DNA from: Paracentrotus lividus
Taxonomy: Eukaryota; Echinodermata; Echinoidea; Camarodonta; Echinidae
Length of the DNA: 64,000 nucleotides
NCBI GenBank assembly: GCA_940671915.1
Contig: CALNVZ010001721.1
Location: 43,709,667 to 43,773,666 of the forward strand
Direction of reading: 5' to 3'
Part shown: positions 13,001 to 25,000 of the stretch, piece by piece
How the letters are laid out: every line of letters begins with the position of its first letter
How positions within the stretch are numbered: the first letter of the stretch is position 1
Notes under the pieces: generated by a model
Told to the model about the DNA's origin: nothing
Seen by the model: the letters and a program-made list of their open reading frames with translations, nothing else
Database searches by the model: none
Translations under genes and position numbers: made by a program

Positions 13001-16000
13001 GGCTCCATTTTAAGGGGTCTCAAGCTTGGTTTTGATAGCTTTTGTCAAGCCTTGCTGTATCTGTTTTGTTTTAGGTTACTCTGACCAGTCCATAGAAGGT
13101 GACTGGCGATGGATCGACTGCACCGAGTCATCTGATTGGCAAGATGCATTGTGGGTACCTGGTCACCCTGGTAACGGTCGTCTAGACTGTGCAGCCTTAC
13201 AGCCTGATGGTCAGATTGTAGATCTCGTCTGTGATACTCCGCTGAGTTATGTATGTGAGGTGTCGCCTCGAGGTACATGTATGAGTCGTATTTTCTGTCC
13301 CATGCATTCTAAATTTTTCTCCTAATATCCTAGTATATAAATTAACAAACAGATCAACCACCTGAACATTTTTTAAATTTAATTGTGAAATAAAAAAACT
13401 ATGAATAAAGATAATCTAAGCTGTTTTCCTTGTCTTGTACATGCAGGTTTTATTGTACATTGTTGTCCATAAGTACAATATGTACAAACTTTTGTGTATG
13501 ATTTCATGCTCATAGCAAAATAATTTTTCTTTTTAGTGCTAAGGATATTAGGCGGTACATTTTAGCACATAACAGTTCATGGCTTCATTCATGCTAATTT
13601 GGCTATAACACACATTTCCCACAGACCTTAGCCTGAATATATTCGGGCTCAGTCCTCAATGGGTTAATATCCATGGATGGTATGCCAATTTTGTTACAGA
13701 ATGAATATATACAAATAATAAATTTGCTAGAAATTGATAAATGTGCTTATGTACATTTTTCTTCTTGAAGTATCTCAAAAACACTCTTTCTCACACATTT
13801 TAACCTCCAGGCTTCAACCAGGAAGATGCCAATCCTAGTGACCTCATTGTCAATGGTACGACCTATGGTCTGGAGGCGAGATGGACTGTATCTCCTTCCA
13901 GCTGTGATGTAGTGGCCTATCGTATGTCATATTACTTGACAGGAGACATATCAACCAGGGCTTCAAGTAGGTCCTAGATTGGAATATTTGTATGAAAAAC
14001 AAAACAAAAACAGTAGAGCAGAAATACATATAGGCATAAAGTTGATGCCTCTGATAGATATTTTTTATTTACTTTTGGAAAAAGTATTCATATTTTGCCA
14101 ATCAGAAATGGGATGTCACAAATCTATTGTATAGTACAGTGAAATCCTTTTGCTAATATGTGCATATTTTCCTTAAGGCGGTGAGCTTTCTCACCAAAAC
14201 ATCGAGAGAGGGTAGGTACTTTTCAGGACCACTCATAACCTCAAGAAAGTATACTTGGTGCACCTTGAAACCTTCACTGCTAATGTGCATATTGATTGGG
14301 CAGTTTTTTTTGCACAATGATGTATAAAAAGATGTTAAAATTGGAAAATAATGGTAAATATAAGTCTTATGTATCAGGACCCTGTCCATCAATAGATCTA
14401 CATTAGATATTGAACAATTTCTAAGTACTTTGTTACTTCATTCTTCTTAAATGCTAATACCTCTTCACCAGGAAATTTCTTTTATTGCAATCTTTCTTAG
14501 AAGCTCTATTATTTTATTTTGTATTTTTCCATTCTTAATGTTTTGCTCATTCTTTGTTTCAGTTGTTGTGTATGGTGGTGATACATCCAGTGCCATAGTA
14601 CGTGGCCTCCCAGTCAATACAACCTATGATGTCACTGTGGCAGCATATATTAGTAAAGATATTGAGCTGAGTCCTGTAGGGCCACTTACAGCTACAACAG
14701 GTAATTTTTTTTTTTTTCCTCTGTCAAAAATGAAAAGTACATTTTTGATAATAATTCAACATTTCTGTAGAGCCAATAGCTCATGTAAGCATACGTTGTA
14801 GTTGCATAACTCTAAGAGCTTAATAAAGCAAAATATTTAGCTGTTGAAATCAGGATGATGTCCTTAAAGTATCTTGTTGTCTAATTTAATCTATGTGAAT
14901 ATTTCATGCAATATATTAAACAATTTCTTATAGCTATTGTCAAAAAGATAATTTTCTGCTCATTATAATAGAGTCTCTTTTAATCAGACATTACTATGGC
15001 AGGAGTAAAAATGTAGCAACAAAATAAATATAAGACTAAATAAGTTCATTATTGCAGATTGAAAAAATCTAGAGGGTATTCATTTGTCTCGCAATCTACT
15101 ATGGTCAACAAGGAAATTCGTGATCACTCTCGCAAAAAGTGATCACTAGCTTACAAGTTCACGAGCTTTCGAGTGCCGCTGCAACTCTTTACCAAGTGAC
15201 GAAAATTAACTGAAAACGTAGTCTATTTATACGAATCCTGCGGATCGCAGCGCACCAACGTGGACTAATAGGCGGGCGTTAAGCCGCTACGTGATTGGTC
15301 GGGCGTTCACCAATCAGCGCGCCGATGGTGCGGGCGGGAAACAGTATGCAAATAAGACAATGGCAGGCTAGCTAGCTTCCCGTGGACGGGGATTGGCTAG
15401 CTGACCGGTCCCTCGCTAGGGGCCGGGGAAGATCGGGTCGTCGTGCACTGCCAGGTAAGGGGTAATCGGGGATATCGGGGATATCGATCCCGCTGTCTCT
15501 GTTGAAGTTGTTAGGACAAAGACGTATGCTAATAGCCTCCTTATCGTGCGTGTATACCAATGTCTCTCTTTGGCAACGCAATGTACTCCATCCCAATCGG
15601 GGCGGTGTTGCTTCTCCCAGGCATGTTCTGCTACTGCGGATGTGTCGGTTCGCTGTAACCGAACATCTCGCTTGTGTTCTGATATTCGTTCGACTATCGG
15701 ACGGGCTGTTTCACCGATATAATACCCATCACATCCCTGGCAAGGAATGTTGTATACTACGCCATCACGTCTGTGATCAGGGATGGGGTCTTTGGGGTGT
15801 ACAATGCCGTGGCCTTCTAATCGGCGTTTGAGTTGTTGTGAGAGGCCATCTATTGTCTAATTTGCATACTGTTTCCCGCCCGCACCATCGGCGCGCCGAT
15901 TGGTGAACGCCCGACCAATCACGTAGCGGATTAACGCCCGCCTATTGTTCCACGTTGGTGCGCTGCGATCCGCGGGATTTGTATAAATAGACTACGTTTT

Positions 16001-19000
16001 CAGTTAATATTCGTCACTTGATAAAGAGTTGCAGCGGCACTCGAAAGCTCGTGAACTTGTAAGCTAGTGATCACTTTTTGCGAGAGTGATCACGAATTTC
16101 CTTGTTGACCATAGTAGATTGCGAGACAAATGAATACCCTCTAGCGAAAATAAATATATTTCCTACATGTATATGCCTCATTTGTCAAGTCCCCATATTG
16201 TTATTTATATCCAATAGAAGAGGTGAGCTATATATAGATCAATGCTTATTATGACCTTCAGGTGTGATGGTATCAGTAAAACAGCAAATAAGAATTCAAA
16301 GATCCAATCGTTATTCTTCTTTCTGCACCACAGATCCTTGCCCAGCTGACTATGACCTGTGCGCTATAGAAGTAGCCACTATTATTATTATTGTTATTAT
16401 GATTATTATTTGCCAAGTCCCCATTTTGCGATTCATATCAAATGGAAAGTGTGTATTATACAACCAGGTTTTATCATTATTCTTCCTCCTGCACCACAGA
16501 TCCATGCCCCAAAGACTATGACCTTGCTCCTAATGGAAGATGTTACCTGTTCATACAGGAGGATTTAGGGACCTTCTGGCATTATGCTAGGGAAACCTGC
16601 TGGGAACAGAAGGACTCTGATCTAGCTATTATCAATGATCAAGATGAACTGGACTATATGATGCAGCAAATAACAGATATCGGTGATGACAAGGCCTGGT
16701 GGCTAGGTATAAAAGAGTTTTCTCCTTTTAATTTAGTCAGGTTTGAGTCGGGCCAATTTGCTCAGTTAGTTTAGATTTGTATAACTGCCAAAACATACAT
16801 TATACTAGACATTGCTCAACATGCACGCACTAAAAATTGCTTTCCAGAAGTATGGCTTATGCAGCAAGTTTGTACATGGCTTCAAAGTAGTGGAAACTTT
16901 AGATTCTTTTCTGTTGGTTTCAACTGGTAAAGTTACTGTTACAAACTAGAAAAAGATTTCTCTGTTCCTTTTGCTCTTGTATTCCATTTTTTTTTTTTTT
17001 TTCTTCCGTATTTTTTTTTTTTTTTTTAAAAACTAGAATTCATTTATAATAGCAGCAGATAGGATTACAAGCTCAGAATTCTTTCCATATTCCTGATGAA
17101 ATTAAAGGACAATCATTCTTTATTTCATTCTTTGCAGGTTATTCTGATAACTCAGTAGAGGGTGAATGGAAGTGGGTTGACTGCACTGAATCAAACGACT
17201 GGCAGATGAGTCTATGGGCTCCTGGTTCCCCTGGCAACCAGATGATGGATTGTGGGTCGCTTTTATCATCAGGGGAAGTTGAAGCTCAAGTCTGTGATTT
17301 GAGGCTCAATTACGTCTGTGAGGTTTCTCCTAAAGGTGAGGTGTATCCCTGTACTTGCTTCTTGCATCATGTAAGGATTTATTTAGCCCATTGAGGACTG
17401 AGCCGGAGTATACTTGGGCTAGCTAGTGTCTATTGGGAATGCGTGCTAAAGCAAAATTAGCTTATCTTCAACAGGTTGAAACCACAAATCAAATTCAATC
17501 TGTGTGCTGTGGTGGTGTACACAATGCAAAATATTATAAAACTTATGCTTACTTGCCTATATCAACTTTCAGAGAGATTTTGTTTTAGAGATATGTTTTT
17601 ATGTACCTGTTCCGAACAGAATAATAAAACCCTAGATCCATCCTTCAATCAAGGTCATAAATTTGACTGTATCATTGTTTAAGTTAAGTGATTTACTTAC
17701 CTAGATGATGGCAACCACACTGCCCAATGTTGCTCGTCACCTCTTGTTTCTTTCCTTTTTTCCACCATAGTCCAATGCTAAGAAGGCGGCTTGCTTAATA
17801 AGCATTACAAATTACAAAATAAATGGGTTTGTGTCATATTTGGGTGTGATGGTACATGTACATACATGTATGTACACTATCTGCAAAACATCAAGAAACA
17901 AAGCTCCCAGTATCACTTAACTATTTTGTTTTGTTCCAGGTTTTGATCCATATGAACTAAAAGTTGAGAATCTTGAAACAAGTGGAGCTTCATATGGAGT
18001 TGATGTATCATGGTCTCTGCCTGAGAATAACTGTGATGCATTTGGCTATAAAATCTACTACCAAGAGGTGAACAGCGATATGGAAGACTTTAGTAAGTAT
18101 GAATTAAGCCTGTTTGATACTTGTATGATATCCTAATTTATATACCTCTCTATATTCTTGCCCTTTCTTTGTTACTAATTGTAGGAAGGTGGTTTAGAAT
18201 AAACAAGAATATAAAGTGGGTGTCAAAATATTTTAGAAAGCAACTACCATTAAAAGAAAAATTGTTTAAACCCGATGCTTTTTCTCCTGAGCTTAAGTGA
18301 CTGTAAGGGATAAAGTATTCTGCAACTGATACAAGAGTGATTACAGTTAACGCTCTTCTGCTAGCCAAACAGCAATTTGTTTTACAAGTTTGTGCCTAAA
18401 AAATGAATCGTAAATTGTCATTATAGAGCGTTCCCAGTGACGTCATCTTTTTGTTTGCAACACTGAGCGGCGGCCATCTTGGAAGGCATACAAATCGACT
18501 GACAGCATGGCAACGTATACATATTGCTGCACTAAAGCCAGATTTGAAGTTACTCAAGAAACTATACTGTACTTCTACAGCAAAATCGTGGGAAATTTCT
18601 GTTCAGTTGTTGGTTGTGGAAACAGGGCAGGAAGAGACAAAAAATCTTTCTATCGGCTGCCTGCAGAAATTACGTGAGATCGAAGGAGAAAAAAAATCTG
18701 AACTTTCTCGTCGGTAAGTCAAAACCGACCAGCCCCCGTTGCGAACCCGTCGCCTTCGGCAACGGGGCTGTGTATAGTTAGTGTAGGCCCTACGATGAAT
18801 GGCTTGCTGCAATCAATCAGAATTTCGAGCTATCAGAGAACATTCGGATGCGTGCTCAAATCATTTTATTTCAGGTAGGAAATCGACATGTGTGACATAA
18901 TAATTGTGTCTTTATCACAGTGATTTTTTGTTGTTGCGGTTTTGAGCTCGATCCGCCTGAGTTATCTTTCCGACATGCTAGCTCGCACTGCACACTTCCT

Positions 19001-22000
19001 ACTTCGGACCGGGCACTGGCGGGACGGCTGGTCACGGCGAACACTACACTGGCCTCAGCCGCGCTTCTGCACGCCGCAGTAATATCTCCTTCTCGTGTAA
19101 TTGCTGCAGGCAGCCGCTAGAAAGATTTTTGTCTCTTCCTGCCCTGTTTCCACAACCAACAACTGAACAGAAACTTCCCATGATTTTGTTGTAGAATTAC
19201 GATATCAATTAAGTACAGTTTCTTGAGTAACTTCAAACCTCCTTTAGTGCAGCAATACGTATACGTAACCATGGTAGGCAGTGATAGCGTGCCCACCACA
19301 ATGGCCGGCAGGAAGATGATGACGTCACGTGAAATCGCTCTATTCTCATGCTGTCTGTGCTTATTTGCATACATTATAGTTGTACATCATTTGATTTCAT
19401 AATTTTGTTTTGTCGTATAGAGATCCTATATGGTGGAGACACAGTTGGTTCTCGGATACAAGGCCTTTTACCAAACACGACATTGAATATTAGTGTAGCT
19501 GTTCTGATTGTAGATGATGAACTTGAGACAGTTGGACCCTTGATTGGCATATCAGGTAAGCTTCATTTATTCATGTAGGCCCTACATTTACTTTTGTCAA
19601 AATTTTAAAGTGTTTCTTGATATTCTTGCTGCAAATGTCATAAACATGTCTCATATTTCAAGAACTCAATGCAAATAAAGTTTTTATATTAGTAGGGTAA
19701 AATATTCATTGACGGTTTGGAATTCCCTCGGATGAATGGAAAGGTTTTTTATTTAAATTTATTTTTACTTTTCTTTGGATAACATGATGAATAAAATTTG
19801 CTGTATCACAATTTAAAAAATATTATTTCATAAGTCTTGTATTATATTTTGCTTTGCTGTACCTCTCCCTTTAGATCCATGTCCTAGAGGCTACGAGGAA
19901 GCAGCGAATGGGCGGTGCTACTGGTTCCAAGACTTTGGTCGCTATGGTAACGACTGGGAAGATACAAGGTTAGCCGTATGAGAGTTCATTTACAAAAGGA
20001 TAGGAACGGAATGTAGTTTGAGGAATCATGATTGACATAAATATTGATTGAGATAATTCTTGATACCCTTTACCAGTACCAATATCTTCCAAACAGCCTA
20101 TTTTTCTGGACTCAAATCATTAATACAATGCAGTGGGGATCTAGGTTTGAAAATAGTGTGGGAGGGGCAGGTCCAATAGGGGGTGCATCTCCGAAATGTC
20201 ATCCATTGTACCTCCTTTAATGGCTTCAAGCTAGACATACATAAAACACATCTTTTTACCTCCGCATAGTTCATATATTTGTACTGCACCTCATTGGTAT
20301 GATACATGTAATAGAACAGGTGGTAAACTGTACTCCGACCGTTGAAGAAGATGGAAATCTGTCAATAATTCATGAGAGATCTAATACTAGACCAGCATGT
20401 TATATTGTTTATTAATATGTTTTTTGTATCATTTTTTTGAGATTATAAGAATTATGTGTGTTGTTCATTCTTTTCCTCAGATTTTATTGTTCTGAAGCAG
20501 CAGATAATTTTGATCATGATCTGATGATTATTGATGATGAGTGGGAGTTGGAATACATCACACACAGGACTAGAGAGTTTAACGATAGCAGAGATTGGAG
20601 GATAGGTAATTGTCCATTTACTGTTAAGAGAATAACAGTTGGAAAAGGTAGAACGTGGATAATAGGAGGGAAAAAGTAGAAAATGAAGAGGAAAGGAGAA
20701 TGAAAATGAATTGCAAAGATGGGAGAAAAAAAAAGAGTTTTTAGAGAAATCTGATAAACATCTTTGAAATTAGTGGCTTGTATGGTGGATTTGGATATGA
20801 TGAAGCTTACGGTACACCACGTGGTTAGTCCTGAAAATGACTGTTAGAGATTAAAAGATGATATGAACCATTGAGGAAATAATTAAAAATGGACAGTAAG
20901 CTACCCATAACTTAGAGCGCTCTCTACTACAACTTTTGCAAGCTTTTTCAGGACTCACTTCAAGAAAAGTATTCTTCCAGCTTCTACTCTCTATGTCGCT
21001 TCTCCATTTCTACTTACCTCAACTCTCCATTTCCACTTTTCTTTCTCAACAGTCTCTTTCAGGACTAACCATATGGTAAAATATAAAACCCACCACAGTA
21101 TGAACAAGCATAAAACCATAACCAACATTCTACTATTTACTTGTAGGTTACTCTGACCTTGCTGAGGAGGGTGTGTGGAAGTGGGTCACATGTCAGTCAC
21201 CTGATACATGGCATGAGAGTCTCTGGGCTCCAGGATACCCTCAGAATGGTCTAGACGACTGTGGTGTGTTTGATCCAGATACCGTGACCATCTATGATCA
21301 GGTCTGTGACGTCATGAATATCAATTACATCTGTGAAGTCACTCCGAAAGGTAAATTAATCAGTTGACTTTCAAAATTCTTTTATTTTATTGGCCTAATT
21401 GATAAGGCTAAGCCCCACTAAGTTAATAATTTGTTAATGTGACAGTCATGAATAGGAAACTACATATCAGTTGGTGACCATTCATAATCAGTGCCCTGTA
21501 ACATAAATAATTACAATTAATTGCAAATTTGTAACAACTATTCTAATTGGTTGAGAGTGAGAGTTTTATGCAAGAAGTGCATGCTACAAGGATCCTGATT
21601 GGCTACTATAAATTTGCAAATAGATTTTTCTACATCGGATGCTACTGATACACTTTAGGTCATCTTCTTATGTGATATTTAATTTGGATCCACCTTTAAG
21701 TGTTTAATATCCTTGGATAGATTAGAATCTATAGTTTTAGAAAACACATAAAAATAGAACACATGTATAAGTCATGGTGCTTCAGTGTTGCCTTGAGCCA
21801 TGGGGTCACAAATAATGTTTACATAACCATAGCAAATATTTGATGTAGTCGGTTTTGTTTTGGCCTTACTCATTTCCGTACAGATTTCCGTCCTGGAGAT
21901 GACAGTGTATTCAATCTGAATGCTACTGCTATTGCCTGGGATACAATACAAGTTACATGGAATGTCTCTGAGTATAACTGTGATGTCATCGCTTACAATA

Positions 22001-25000
22001 TCTTCTATTTGGATACTTTCCTTGGAGGCCAACCTAAGAAGGGTAATTACCTGTTTATTTTCTATTTTTACTTGTGGGTTTTTTTTTTCACCGCAGCTTA
22101 GTAGAACTTAGTAATTTTCTCTCATGCATGTATTGCTTTCAATTATAGTACATGTTCTCTTGAAATGTTTAAACTGTCTTTAAATATAACATAATATTCA
22201 CATCAGGTCCAATATGTTCTTCAAAAATTCCTTTTGACAGTATAATCATATTGATATCCTGTACTTCGCTGATTATAACTACTAAAATATCTTTCTTCTT
22301 GCTTTCCTGTAATCATAGGCCTTGACCAGATTTCCATATGCTTTATCAGAAAATTTTCTCCAAGTGGACCATTTTTAAAAGATCGGCTTCATGATCTGAA
22401 TAATGAATACTGTGTTTTGTTATGTTTCAGCGTTTCAAACACTCATTATGGTACAAATGTACGAGTGTCCTGAATAATGAATACTATTTTTTTTTTTAGT
22501 ATTGATCTATGGTGGTGAGGTAGCTACCTATCACCTCACGATTTTACACCAATCACTTGGTGAAGTATCGGTATTTTTGCCTCTAAATAATATTTCTGAA
22601 ATTTGTTTTGTTTCAGAATTGGTTTACGGTGGTGAGGTCACGACCTATGACATTATGATGTTGGATCCAAGCACTCGTTATAGTATCAGTGTGTCTGCAG
22701 AGAGACAGGACCAAGAACTTCCTCAAGTGGATCCAGTTTATGCCACCACACCTGAAGGTGACTTTCACACTTTGTATGATGATAATAACAAGATAGAGTT
22801 TAAACCATTGCTAATACTACTTTTCTAGTTGCATGAGATGTTCTGCTAATGTTCTTGGTAAATCTATCGTTTTTTGTTGTGTTTTGTGTTGTTTATTTTT
22901 ACCTAATAATTAGTTTTTATATGCTTGATGGTGTTGTCCCAGGCTACCATTAAGCAAATCTATGGTTATTTTACCTATGAACAGCTAGAGCATAAGTACT
23001 CATGAAACAATGAATTTGTTATAACAGTAATGGTGTAAATGAACACCTTAATCTTTTGAATGTTTGTTAAGGTACCTTCCCAAAAGTTAAAGCCGCGGCC
23101 CGCTGCGTGAACGCCGCACAGCGGTGCTTTATAATTAATGGAAGAATAATATTAAGGGAACGGTATATCCTGCCTATAAGTCCGCTGTGCGGCGTTTACG
23201 CAGCAAGCCGCAGCTTTAACTTTTGAGAAGGTACCTAAAGCTTTGTGGTCCGATTTTACAGCTTGATCTGTAATTTCTCAAAAGGAATGTATTGCTGGCT
23301 ACTTTCAAATGTATATCTGCTTTGAATTTTCCCATTATATGAGTTAATGCTTCCTCCCTTATCCCACTATGCTTTACATTAGGACCCTGTCCACCTTACT
23401 ATGTGATTGGTCCTAATGGTGGATGCTACCGATTTGTAACGAGTGAGTATGGATCAGCTTGGACAAGTGGTAGGAGTGGATGTGGATCTATTGAAGACTC
23501 AGACCTGGTCGTCATCGATGACCAAATGGAGTTTGATTTCATCGTCAACAACACAAAGATGTTTGATACGAAGAGGGATTGGTGGATAGGTTAGTGTGCT
23601 ACAATGTATGTATTTAGAGTTCTTCACCCAAATTTCATGTTTTAATCAAAATTGTTATTTCTATCTTACTGAAAGGGAGATAGTTATATTAATTTCAAAT
23701 GTTATTTCCATAGAAAGTCACACAGAATTTAACACTGCAATAAAGTACATGTAATGTGACTCTTAATTGGACTTCCAAGCACTTTTAAAAATAAGTAATC
23801 AGCAGAGGAGGGGTGGACATGGTCTATTTTCTCAATTGAATGTATTGCGAATCAACTGTAGATGTGGACTTATTTCAGAATATCTTTAATGAGGTCTTGT
23901 GGGCAACACAAATCTGTAATATGTTCCTCAACTTTTTTTTATTAAACTAATTATATTTATCAAACATAATTCCATTGTTACCCTATCAATGTATTCAGTC
24001 AAAAAGCCTAGCTGTTTATCCCATGGACTTGTGTACATGATTTTAGTTCATTTGGAGGACTCATTCTTTGTATGCTGTAAACAAGAAATAAAGAGGTTGC
24101 ATGTAACAAGAAATAAAGAGATTGCATGAATTGTATTCTATTCAAGTCCCATATCGGTAGACTTTGGCGATCCTTTTGTTCCACAACTCTCTGTCTCTTG
24201 CCTTATGCATGAGTTGCAACTCTCAATCATTTAATCATCTCTCTCTCTCTCTCTTCAACACATAATTTAGTTTAATTCTTATTTTTCTAAAATAAAAAAC
24301 AAAACAAATCTAATTTTTTTTTGCTGCAGGTTTCTCTGACCTATCAGTTGAGTCTGACTGGCGATGGGTGACCTGTGACGCCCCCACTGATTGGCAGAAC
24401 ACCATCTGGGAACCTGGTTACCCTGGCAATGGTGATTGTGGAGCTATCAGCTCATCAAGCCGTCAAGTCATTGATGCTGTCTGTGATGATCGCAAGTACT
24501 ATATCTGCGAGATTACACCTAAAGGTGAGTTATTTACTTACATTCAAACTTATTAATATTTTGAAAACAATAAAATCATATTGGTTCACAATATATTGTT
24601 CGATGTTAAATTTTAAGTATTATGGGAAAATCTTTGAAGTTGATATCCACATTATTGAAGGGATGGTGATGTTAAATTTTTTTTTTTGATGAAAAATCTA
24701 AATATGTAGGGATAAGTAGGTGTAGTTATGTTCTTATGATAAAAATTCTTATCCAAAAGATGTAATCTTAGCTATGGATGCTTATAAATATTTTGCTATT
24801 TCACCATTTGTGTCGGTACATCATTACTCATTTTTTTTCTTTTTTTTTTTCTTTGTATCATCAATACTCAATTCGATTGATGTTTTTTATGCCTGAATCT
24901 TTTAAAGATGTTATAATATAAATGCTCTACTTGCAGTCTCATTCCTGTCTTTGACAAGTAATGATGTCTTGTAAATCGTGATTTTAACTTTTTTTCTGTC

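Noticed and set aside
15502-15831. Plus-strand open frame of 109 codons
   Set aside because: It is the antisense of the GIY-YIG-coding minus strand of the Penelope-like remnant.
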